A stretch of 10,919 nucleotides of DNA from an uncultured Campylobacter sp. (GTDB taxonomy: Bacteria > Campylobacterota > Campylobacteria > Campylobacterales > Campylobacteraceae), in the NCBI RefSeq assembly GCF_938045535.1, contig NZ_CALIMQ010000313.1, positions 1 to 10,919 of the forward strand, read 5' to 3'. Positions 1 to 6,305 of this stretch are shown here, piece by piece (position 1 is the first letter of the stretch; the number at the start of each line of letters is the position of its first letter). Position numbers and translations under genes: made by a program. Below the pieces are notes generated by a model that did no database searches, was not told the origin of the DNA, and saw only the letters and a list, made by a program, of their open reading frames with translations.

Positions 1-899
1 GCAAGCGCAGCCGCGACATCATCGCAAAAGCCGCACAGCCGCACGTGGTCCCGTAAATTTAGCGAATCGATTAAATTTTGTAAATTTTGCCTCTCGCCGC
101 CCTGACCGTAAATTTTAAGCTCGAAATCAAATTTCAGCTCGCTTGCGGCGCGGATCAAAAGATCAAAACCCTTGATCTTATCGAGCCTGCCGACCGCGAC
201 GATGCTAAATTTAAAATTTTCCGCCGCCGCGTTTGCGCCCTGTTGCGATACGAATGCACTGCTAGTCTTATTTTGCGATGCGTCCGCATCGAAAGGCGTA
301 TCTTGCGACGCAAATGCAGCGCCAGCCATGTTTCGCGACGCGCCCGCAGCAGCATCCGAGTCGCTGCGCGCATCCTTTGTTTCCTCGAGCGCCATGTTTG
401 CGGCGCCCTCCGCGTCCTTGCAGCGCGCGAAAATTTCATGATTTGCAAACTCCCGTCGCGGCTCTATGCCGAAATATATCACCTTCGTAGCGTGATTTAT
501 CGTGGTTGCGACCTTGCGAGAGGCTGCGATGACGTTTCGCACGCGATCAAAAACGGGCGCCTTGCGGTCGTTATGTTTGGTCGCGACAAGCTTAAGACTT
601 AAAAATTTTTCGACTACAAAGCCGATCTGCGCGGCTTTGGCGCCGTGCGAATGTAAAATTTCAAATCCGCCCGAGCGTAAAAACCGATAAATTTCAGCGA
701 ACAAAAACGGATTGTAGCGCTTGTCGCGGCTTTTGTACTGATAAATTTGCACGCGCGCATCCAGGCGCTGCAAAAACTCACATCGCGCGGGTACGATTAG
801 CGCCGCCTGCTCGCTTTTGCAAAGCTCATTTAGCGAGTCAATTACGATCTTTTCGACGCCGCCGTAAAATCTGGAGCAGCAAAGATAGGCGATTTTCAT
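1..899 (-). CDS. GT4-family glycosyltransferase, partial (C-terminal end beyond the window)
   Basis: The frame opens at ATG 899-897 and stays open to the window edge, giving 299 codons without a stop. The N-terminus (MKIAYLCCSRFYGGVEK) has the GGVE motif of GT-B retaining glycosyltransferases, and GRLDKIKGFD (residues 237-246, donor-site R238 and K243) opens the second Rossmann domain. An LHSHG motif is at about 82-86. It probably transfers a sugar from a nucleotide donor to an LPS/LOS or other surface glycan at the inner face of the inner membrane; donor and acceptor cannot be read. The start overlaps the stop of the upstream deacetylase as ATGA. The oddity is a low-complexity Ala/Ser/Asp/Gln-rich stretch at about residues 152-226, where family members have a short linker between the two domains; it contains 10-residue repeats. 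Family assignment is firm, substrate unknown. Confidence 0.88.
   Translation of the reverse strand, partial: MKIAYLCCSRFYGGVEKIVIDSLNELCKSEQAALIVPARCEFLQRLDARVQIYQYKSRDKRYNPFLFAEIYRFLRSGGFEILHSHGAKAAQIGFVVEKFLSLKLVATKHNDRKAPVFDRVRNVIAASRKVATTINHATKVIYFGIEPRREFANHEIFARCKDAEGAANMALEETKDARSDSDAAAGASRNMAGAAFASQDTPFDADASQNKTSSAFVSQQGANAAAENFKFSIVAVGRLDKIKGFDLLIRAASELKFDFELKIYGQGGERQNLQNLIDSLNLRDHVRLCGFCDDVAAAL
240..359 (-). repeat. Four degenerate 30-bp tandem repeats inside the glycosyltransferase linker
   Basis: On the plus strand, related words of the form TTGCGAYGC..RTGCA or close variants start at 243, 273, 303 and 333, exactly 30 bases apart. The last copy begins TCGCGACGC. In the protein this gives four 10-residue units (residues 181-220) ending in SRN, SQD, SQN and SQQ, with Ala-rich leaders. 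Only about half of each unit is conserved, so the array is old or under weak constraint. The second copy also contains a 7-bp inverted repeat with a 2-base spacer (276-291). The repeat keeps the reading frame because 30 is a multiple of three. Confidence 0.75.
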
Positions 900-1708
900 C
901 TATTTCTGCCCTTCTTCATCTTCAAAATGAAGCTAAAAAGCCCCTGCCTGCCGCTAACCATGATACGCGGAATTTCAAAATTTGAGTAGTGAGGGCGCAA
1001 CACGTCGTTTTGCGTCGTGACGGCGCAGCTAAAGCCCGCCTCGCGCGCGCAGCGCACGCTAATCTCGTCGTAAAAGCCGAACGGATAGGCAAAGGCGCTG
1101 CAAGAGATGTCAAATTTCGCCTCTATTTCGCGCTTTGATTCGCTCATCTGGCGTAGCTGCTCTGCCGCATCCAAGCTAGGCAAGTTTGCGTGATCGAGCG
1201 TATGCGAGCCGATCTCGATGAGCCCGCTTCGCAAAAGCTCACGAACTTCCTCGTCGCTTAGCATCTGCTCGCGATTTAGCTCGTCGCTTGATTTTTTCAG
1301 ATCCTTATCGGTCGCCCAATTCCCGTCAAAGCGCCGGTTCACGATGAAAATCGTCGCCTTAAAGCCGTATTTTTGCAAAAGAGGCAGGGCGCCCGTGAGA
1401 TTATCGCGATACCCGTCGTCGAAGGTAATGCAAACCGCCTTTGCAGGCTTCTCATTCAAACTCGCAAGCTCGCTTAAAGTATAGCTCGTAAAGCCGCTTC
1501 GCTTCAGCCACGCAAGCTGTTTTTCAAACGCGGCGGGACTTACGCGCAGACGGTTAAATTTAGAAGCACGCTTTGGCAGATGCTCTCGGATCATATGATA
1601 CATCAGCACGCGCGGATACTCGTAAGGCAGATCCTTCGCCCACCACGCAAAGCGCAGGCAAAACCACGCAAAAAGCGCCGCAAAAGCCAAAACCGCCGCG
1701 TAGATCAT
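896..1708 (-). CDS. Membrane-anchored NodB-type polysaccharide deacetylase
   Basis: This 270-residue protein of the carbohydrate esterase 4/NodB family has all its metal-site motifs. They are TFDDG at 95-99 (D97 as likely base, D98 as metal ligand), SHTLDH at 168-173 (metal ligands H169 and H173) and AYPFG at 207-211. A VLMYHMI motif at 34-40 is typical of the PgaB/IcaB-like branch. A single hydrophobic segment at about residues 2-18 suggests an inner-membrane anchor with the domain in the periplasm. It probably removes N-acetyl groups from an amino sugar of the glycan made by the neighbouring glycosyltransferases. The frame extends upstream to 1858, but ATG 1708 is preferred: it makes an ATGA overlap with the ligase gene, has a GAGGA site seven bases upstream and starts at the membrane anchor. 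Its TGA overlaps the next gene, also as ATGA. Confidence 0.9.
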   Translation of the reverse strand: MIYAAVLAFAALFAWFCLRFAWWAKDLPYEYPRVLMYHMIREHLPKRASKFNRLRVSPAAFEKQLAWLKRSGFTSYTLSELASLNEKPAKAVCITFDDGYRDNLTGALPLLQKYGFKATIFIVNRRFDGNWATDKDLKKSSDELNREQMLSDEEVRELLRSGLIEIGSHTLDHANLPSLDAAEQLRQMSESKREIEAKFDISCSAFAYPFGFYDEISVRCAREAGFSCAVTTQNDVLRPHYSNFEIPRIMVSGRQGLFSFILKMKKGRNR

Positions 1709-2892
1709 CGCTCGATCCTCATGCGATAAGCCAAAAAGCTTAGTATCGTAGCCAGGCTTAGAGCTTCTTTCGACAGATACGCGCCGTGATCGAACTGGCA
1801 ATCTATCAAAAGATATATCAGAAGCGTGAGAACCCCAAACTGCCTGCTTTGAATGCACTCCTTAAAAACGCCAAATAGGATCAAGCCGTAGAAGACGAGG
1901 CCGAGCACGCCGCTATAAAGTAAAATTTCTAAAAATAGATTGTGCGGCGCGTTATATTCAGGATGCTCAAGGACCGGGGAGCCCGGCAAATTTATATATG
2001 AGCCCAGCCCGTAGCCTAAGATAGGCTTTTCTTGCGCCATCTCTAAAATATAGCTCCAAATCACGGTTCTGCCTGAGGAGTTGCCGCTAAATAGCGCTGC
2101 TAGCCTTTGCTCAAACGACGGCGAAAGCGCAAGCAAAACAGCAAAAATCGCGATGAAGCCTACCGTGAAAAGTAGGTATTTTTTGTTTAGGCTCTTTAAA
2201 TTTAGCGCGCCGTAAAACGCAAGCGCGCAGAACGCGCTGACCCACGCCGCTCTGGAAAATGAAAAGATCATAAAAAACGCAAACAAAAGCAGAGCCGCAA
2301 ATTTAAGCGCCAAAGGCCGCCATATCGCCACCGCGCTAAGGCAGAGCCCAAAGCCCATAAAAAGCCCTAAAATATTGCGGTTCGAAAGCGCTCCGCTAAG
2401 ACCTCCGCGAACAGAGTCGCTTGAAAAGACGATTGCGTCGCTGCTACTTGCAAACTGATAGATCGCGCTCGCCGATAAAATTCCAAGCCCTACGAACAGA
2501 AAGGCAAAAACGGCGTTTTGATCAAAAAATTTGAGCTTGTAAAAATAACAAAGTACCAAAAATATCGCGCCGTATCGAAGGATGAAAAATAGCGTGCTCT
2601 GCCATGCTTTTTTTGAGATAACAGCCTCGTTTAGGAGGTTTGAGATCGCTAGCGTCGCCACTAAACAGACGAAGCAGATCGCGATAAATCGCGTTTTTTT
2701 CAAAATTTCGCTTAAAATTTCGTAGTTTTTGAAATACAATAGATGCGCCAAAAAGAATAAATTTAGCGCCGCAAAGGAGATCTGATAGACCGCGTTTTTA
2801 AAAAATAGCGACGCGCACCAAAGAAGTAGCAGCGTTAAAAATGTGATCCTCCAGCCGTTAGGCGCGCCGTTTTCGTAAAAAAATTTTTTCAT
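1705..2892 (-). CDS. O-antigen ligase (WaaL/Wzy-C family) membrane protein
   Basis: This is a 395-residue polytopic inner-membrane protein with roughly ten or more hydrophobic segments across its length. The Wzy-C domain is visible: SFSRAAW at 211-217, then a large soluble loop with GRTVIW at 274-279, GYGLG at 293-297 and APHNLFLE at 315-322. R275 and H317 are candidates for the conserved Arg/His of the periplasmic active-site loop. Members transfer undecaprenyl-linked glycan onto lipid A-core, or polymerise O-units; the family motif does not separate ligase from polymerase. As the only such protein in the window, next to lipid A and glycosyltransferase genes, ligase is the more likely role. 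Its start overlaps the stop of the preceding GT4 gene as ATGA; the ribosome site is weak (GAGAG), which suggests translational coupling. No truncation is seen. Confidence 0.85.
   Translation of the reverse strand: MKKFFYENGAPNGWRITFLTLLLLWCASLFFKNAVYQISFAALNLFFLAHLLYFKNYEILSEILKKTRFIAICFVCLVATLAISNLLNEAVISKKAWQSTLFFILRYGAIFLVLCYFYKLKFFDQNAVFAFLFVGLGILSASAIYQFASSSDAIVFSSDSVRGGLSGALSNRNILGLFMGFGLCLSAVAIWRPLALKFAALLLFAFFMIFSFSRAAWVSAFCALAFYGALNLKSLNKKYLLFTVGFIAIFAVLLALSPSFEQRLAALFSGNSSGRTVIWSYILEMAQEKPILGYGLGSYINLPGSPVLEHPEYNAPHNLFLEILLYSGVLGLVFYGLILFGVFKECIQSRQFGVLTLLIYLLIDCQFDHGAYLSKEALSLATILSFLAYRMRIER
1716..1720 (-). promoter_or_regulatory. Ribosome binding site fixing the deacetylase start
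   Basis: The minus strand reads GAGGA here, seven bases before ATG 1708. This favours the short deacetylase form over the upstream ATG at 1858, which would add 50 residues read through the end of the ligase gene. Confidence 0.6.
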
Positions 2893-3965
2893 ATTAAACT
2901 CTCATAAACCTTTATCGTTTTTTCTACCATCTGCTCTAGGCTGAAGTTTTGCGAAACGTAGCCGTAGCCGTCAAATTTCAGCTCGCGCGAGGGGGCAAAC
3001 AGCTCCGCCAGCGCCTGCGCATCGCCAACGTCAAAAAAATAGCCGTTTTCGCCCTCTCTTACGATATCGAGCGCGCCGCCGTGACGGGTCGCGATCACCG
3101 GGCAGTTGAGCGCTATCGCCTCAGCCATCGAACGCCCGAAGCTCTCGGGCTTGCTCGAAGCGCTTACCATGACCGACGAGAGCGAGTAAATCTCGGCTAC
3201 CTTGCTCTGCGAGCCTGCAAAAATCACGCGCTCGCCGAGGCCAAGCCCCTCTACGAGCGATTTTAGCTCGGAAAAATACTCGTCGCGATCAGCTCGCACG
3301 CCGCCCACAATCAAAATTTTAAGCTTTTGTTCGCTCGACAAAGCCGCGGCGCGGATCAGGGTTTTGTAATCCTTAATCTGCGTGATGCGCCCAACACCCG
3401 AGACGATGAAATCATCCTGCGCGAGGTTAAAATTCTGTCTAAATTCCGCGATAAAGCGCTCGTCTAAATTTTTAGGATTAAATTTTACTAGATCGATACC
3501 GCGCGGAATGATCGTGATCTTGGCCGCATCCGCGCCGTAGTTTCGCACCACGTGATCGCGCGCATAGCCGCTAGGACAGATGATCGCGTCCGCATCCGTC
3601 ATGATTTTACTGTAGAAATTTACAGAATTTATCCCATGCACGGTGCTTACGATCTTTGCTTTGGGATGGGCAAATTTAACCAACCACGCCGGCACGCGGG
3701 AGCGGACATGCACGATGTCGGGAGCGATCTCGCTTAAAATTTTACGCAGCTTTAAAGCGCGCGCCGCAACGCTTAAGATATTTTTAGAGCAAACGTCGAG
3801 CTGCACGTGCACGCCGCCCTCGTTTTCTATCTTTGGCGCCAATTTGCCGCCGTTACTGATAACAAAATTTTCGATGCCGCGCCGCGCAAACTCCCTATTT
3901 AGCTCGACTACGCCGCGCTCGACGCCGCCTTCGTTCAGCTCGGGCAGGATTTGCACGACCCTCAT
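2889..3965 (-). CDS. GT4-family glycosyltransferase
   Basis: This complete 358-residue GT-B glycosyltransferase has GGVERG at 13-18 in the acceptor domain, then VSTVHGINS (106-114), IIPRGID (152-158), GRITQIKDY at 192-200 (donor-contacting R193 and K198) and the retaining-enzyme E-x7-E pair at E274 and E282 in ESFGRSMAE. No membrane segment is seen, so it is probably cytoplasmic or peripheral at the inner membrane, building LPS/LOS or an O-unit. Length is normal, and unlike the left-edge glycosyltransferase it has no linker expansion. The start is ATG 3965, backed by a GGGAG site at 3974-3978 and an ATGA overlap with the ELM1-family gene. Its TGA overlaps the ligase ATG the same way. Donor sugar and linkage cannot be assigned. 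Confidence 0.9.
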   Translation of the reverse strand: MRVVQILPELNEGGVERGVVELNREFARRGIENFVISNGGKLAPKIENEGGVHVQLDVCSKNILSVAARALKLRKILSEIAPDIVHVRSRVPAWLVKFAHPKAKIVSTVHGINSVNFYSKIMTDADAIICPSGYARDHVVRNYGADAAKITIIPRGIDLVKFNPKNLDERFIAEFRQNFNLAQDDFIVSGVGRITQIKDYKTLIRAAALSSEQKLKILIVGGVRADRDEYFSELKSLVEGLGLGERVIFAGSQSKVAEIYSLSSVMVSASSKPESFGRSMAEAIALNCPVIATRHGGALDIVREGENGYFFDVGDAQALAELFAPSRELKFDGYGYVSQNFSLEQMVEKTIKVYESLI

Positions 3966-5365
3966 ATTTTTATCTCCCTTACAAACGCCTTAAGATCGTA
4001 CTTTGCGGTCTTTTTTAGCTTCGTGCCCTCGCTGTATCGCCTAGCATAACCCGTAGAAACGAGAGCACTTATAAAATCGTCAAATTTATTATGAGCGTCT
4101 TTGCGCTTTAAACTCAAAATAGCTACGCTCGCGTTCCCGTTAGATGCAGCCTCGCTTATCATCGAGACGCTATCCTCGCTGATAAAGACCCACTCGCACT
4201 GCGTCAAAAAATCGCCGATCGGATTTACGGGCTCTCGGCTGTAAATCACGCTATAATCCCAGCTAAGCTTAGCTAGCGCGCTCTCGGTAGCCCGCGGCGT
4301 GCGCGGAGAGGTCGTTAGCGCAAACTCGCAGTCCGCAAACTGCGCTCTTACGCCTTCAATCTGCTTTAAAATTTCATCCCCCATCTCAAAGCAGGAATTC
4401 GGCCCGCCGATGATAAATCCGATGGATTTACGCTGCGGCCGGTACAGCCCCTGCGGGCGCGAAAAGCTAAGCGAGACTGGCGAAATCTTAAGATTTGCGC
4501 GCGGCTTTGGGTAGTCATGTGCGCCTGCGATGATGACGCTAAAATCCTTGCGGTAGCCCTTCGGATACATTAGTGCTATACTCGGCTTAGCGTATCTGCG
4601 CGCGTAAAATTTCAGCGCGTAATAGGTCGTAGAGCCCGCGCTCACGAACAGATCGAAATCTGCGAAATTTAAATTGCGATCTGCCGGAGCGTCTGAATTG
4701 GTGCCATTCGGCGCGGCATCTAGATTTATGCTATCTGATGCAGCGGGGCTGTTTAAAGAGGTATTATTTAAATTTGATCCGTTTTTACGGTCCGTCGCCG
4801 TGCCGCCCCTACCGAGATCGCACTTAAAAATTTTAAAATAAAGCCCGAAAAAATCAAGCGCGTAGGAGCAGAGTTTAAGAAGCTTGTTTGCGTAAGCGAT
4901 CTTACAAATGCAAAACTCAAGCCCTCTCAACTCGCAAAATGCGATGCTTTGGTTCTCGTGCCCCTTGCGGCCGTCGCTTAAGATGAGCGCTTTTCTATGC
5001 GGATTTTTAGCGGCGGACGGATTTGCGCAGGAGCTTTCGCTATTTAAATTTAGAGAGCCGCCGCCTGCGCGACATACGCAGCTTGAGGCGCCCGCCCTTA
5101 AATTTTTAGCTCTAAAATTTTCGCGGCGCAAAATGCAAGAGGGACAGCCGCAAACCGATATGAAGTTTTGGAAGTCCGAATTTTTACAATCTCGCGCGAC
5201 GGCGATCGCTACGAAATTTTTGCGATTTAAAATTTTACCTTCTCGCGCGGCACTACCTAAATTTACGACGCTTTGCTCTTTTGCAAAAAGGCGCGAGCTC
5301 TGCGGAGCGGATAAATTTCTTATGACGCCCTGTTTGCTCTCGCCTCTTGAAATTTGCCGCACCAT
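3962..5365 (-). CDS. ELM1-family (PF06258-type) GT-B-like protein with N-terminal extension and internal insert
   Basis: From ATG 5365 this is a 467-residue protein. The recognisable core starts near residue 124 with KALILSDGRKGHENQ, then SAGSTTYY (242-249), FIIGGPN (317-323), TTSPRTP (351-357) and SEDSVSMISEA (396-406). These are hallmarks of the ELM1/DUF1022 family, which in bacteria often sits beside LPS genes and is thought to be GT-B-like with unknown substrate. Residues 1-123 form a low-complexity extension with several cysteines, and about 187-236 are an Asn/Ser/Ala-rich insert. Removing both leaves about 294 residues, near the size I recall for bacterial members. The start at 5365 makes a TGATG overlap with the acyltransferase stop. 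ATG 5380 is an in-frame alternative. No Met codon lies between residue 1 and the core, so either the extension is translated or a non-ATG start is used. Confidence 0.78.
   Translation of the reverse strand: MVRQISRGESKQGVIRNLSAPQSSRLFAKEQSVVNLGSAAREGKILNRKNFVAIAVARDCKNSDFQNFISVCGCPSCILRRENFRAKNLRAGASSCVCRAGGGSLNLNSESSCANPSAAKNPHRKALILSDGRKGHENQSIAFCELRGLEFCICKIAYANKLLKLCSYALDFFGLYFKIFKCDLGRGGTATDRKNGSNLNNTSLNSPAASDSINLDAAPNGTNSDAPADRNLNFADFDLFVSAGSTTYYALKFYARRYAKPSIALMYPKGYRKDFSVIIAGAHDYPKPRANLKISPVSLSFSRPQGLYRPQRKSIGFIIGGPNSCFEMGDEILKQIEGVRAQFADCEFALTTSPRTPRATESALAKLSWDYSVIYSREPVNPIGDFLTQCEWVFISEDSVSMISEAASNGNASVAILSLKRKDAHNKFDDFISALVSTGYARRYSEGTKLKKTAKYDLKAFVREIKI
4658..4807 (-). other. Low-complexity insert within the ELM1-family protein
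   Basis: About residues 187-236 are rich in Asn, Ser, Ala and Asp (segments such as SNLNNTSLNS and DAPADRNLN) between two conserved core segments. The reading frame is intact. Composition resembles the insert in MnmE. The boundaries are estimated from where recognisable family sequence ends and resumes. Confidence 0.6.
4997..5365 (-). other. Low-complexity N-terminal extension of the ELM1-family protein
   Basis: Residues 1-123 precede the family core and match no domain I recognise. They contain NF/NL patches (RKNF, RENF, AKNL, LNLN), a CGCPSC cysteine cluster at 72-77 and about nine RAATTY sites in about 370 bases by hand count. The stretch has no in-frame stop, but whether it is translated from 5365 is uncertain. 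Confidence 0.5.
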
Positions 5366-6246
5366 CAGTCCATCTTCCATCGTTTGTGTATCCAAAACCA
5401 CTGCTGCGGCGCGGTTCGCACGACCTCTTCGAAAATGTCGTTGCACTTTTGCGTGATAAACAGCTCGGCCTCGTCCTTATTTAGCCCCTCAGGTAGCGGC
5501 GGGAAATCCTTGATCACAATCTCGTATCGATCATCCTCTCCGCGGCGCGCAAAAATGGGTATCAGCACGGGGCGAAATTTCAAATAAAGCGACGCGATAG
5601 TCTTCGTGGTGTAGCACTGTCGTCCGAAAAAGGTCGTAATCAGGCTATTTTTAGGGCCCGGCTTTTGATCGGGCAGAATGCCTACGTTGCGCCCCTGCTT
5701 TAGCGCCTGCACGAGCCTGCGCATCGCATCGTCCTTGTAAATGAGGTCATTGCCGTAGCGCTCGCGAAACGGCGCCACGAGCCGCTCTTCGATCAGCTCG
5801 TTATCACTGCGACGCCCGACTACCGAGACGGGAAAGCCATTGGCGCCGAAAAAATTAGCTAGAATTTCCCAATTTCCAAAATGTGCGGTAAAAAATAAAA
5901 TCCCGTGCGGATTATCACCTTTTAGCTTTCGGACGCGCTCTAGCGCCTGCTCGCCGTTTGAAATCAGATCATCAAATTTTAGTCTGCCGTTGTAAAATAA
6001 AAGCGTGTCGGTAAGCGTCCTAGCGATACTGCGAAAATTCTCGATCGCAAGAGAGTGAAGCTCACTTTCGCTTTTTTGTGGATAAGCGGCGCGAAGGTTA
6101 TCCTGCGCGACTTTAACGCGCCTACTAAGCTTCCACGATGCGAAAAGTGCGAGCTTATCGAAAAATGCGAATATGAAGCTTTTCGGCGCGAATTTTGCAA
6201 ATTTTATCAGACCCAGCGCCAAAAAATATTGGATTTTTTCCTTCAT
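5365..6246 (-). CDS. htrB: Lipid A late acyltransferase (LpxL/HtrB family)
   Basis: This 293-residue enzyme of the LpxL/LpxM family transfers a secondary acyl chain from acyl-ACP to Kdo-lipid A at the inner-membrane cytoplasmic face. Visible motifs are a hydrophobic N-terminal anchor (about 7-37), the catalytic HX4E motif in AHFGNWE (H122, E127), GILPDQKPG at 189-197, FFGR at 206-209 and the C-terminal QWFWIHKRW at 282-290. Length is normal. ATG 6246 has a clear GAGGT site at 6251-6255. It is the first gene after a 59-base gap with a good -10 box, so it probably leads the surface-glycan operon. The C. jejuni homologue is called htrB or waaM and heads the LOS locus. The acyl chain used cannot be read. 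The gene ends with a one-base overlap (TGATG) into the ELM1-family gene. Confidence 0.92.
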   Translation of the reverse strand: MKEKIQYFLALGLIKFAKFAPKSFIFAFFDKLALFASWKLSRRVKVAQDNLRAAYPQKSESELHSLAIENFRSIARTLTDTLLFYNGRLKFDDLISNGEQALERVRKLKGDNPHGILFFTAHFGNWEILANFFGANGFPVSVVGRRSDNELIEERLVAPFRERYGNDLIYKDDAMRRLVQALKQGRNVGILPDQKPGPKNSLITTFFGRQCYTTKTIASLYLKFRPVLIPIFARRGEDDRYEIVIKDFPPLPEGLNKDEAELFITQKCNDIFEEVVRTAPQQWFWIHKRWKMD

Positions 6247-6269
6247 AAAGACCTCGTTTTAAATGCGAG

Positions 6270-6275
6270 ATTATA
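6270..6275 (-). promoter_or_regulatory. Probable sigma-70 -10 box for the htrB-led operon
   Basis: The minus strand reads TATAAT here, a perfect -10 hexamer in the only sizeable gap between genes. Transcription would start near 6263, leaving a short leader of about 17 bases with the GAGGT ribosome site. There is no recognisable -35 hexamer. Campylobacter promoters often lack one and use AT-rich upstream DNA, which is present here. Confidence 0.6.
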
Positions 6276-6280
6276 TTGAA

Positions 6281-6303
6281 TTTTGGCTAATTAGTAGCTA
6301 AAA
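6281..6303 (-). other. Imperfect hairpin between mnmE and htrB
   Basis: The minus strand can pair TTTT with AAAA and GCTA with TAGC around a five-base loop, with one A-C mismatch between the two stem halves. It lies just after the mnmE stop and just upstream of the -10 box. It could be a weak terminator or part of the promoter's upstream region. It is AT-rich and short, has no clean U tract, and may be chance. Confidence 0.2.
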
Positions 6304-6305
6304 CG

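Noticed and set aside
276..291. Perfect 7-bp inverted repeat CGATGCG-TC-CGCATCG as an operator or terminator
   Set aside because: It lies deep inside a coding gene within one copy of the 30-bp repeat, has no T tract, and is not kept in the other copies.
240..359. CRISPR array
   Set aside because: The 30-base units are contiguous, degenerate and in frame within a coding gene, with no identical repeats separated by unique spacers and no cas genes.
87..602. Plus-strand open frame of 171 codons opposite the left-edge glycosyltransferase
   Set aside because: It is antisense to a clear GT4 gene, matches no family, is rich in Arg/Ala/Cys and stays open because of the biased repeat DNA on the other strand.
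1709..1858. Longer deacetylase start adding 50 residues
   Set aside because: The added part is read through the ligase gene and is charged and unlike the family. ATG 1708 has a ribosome site, an ATGA overlap and a membrane anchor right after it.
4908..5456. Plus-strand open frame of 182 codons opposite the ELM1 extension
   Set aside because: No family motif and no ribosome site of note. It overlaps two minus-strand genes, and its KF-rich composition follows from AAATTT read in another frame.
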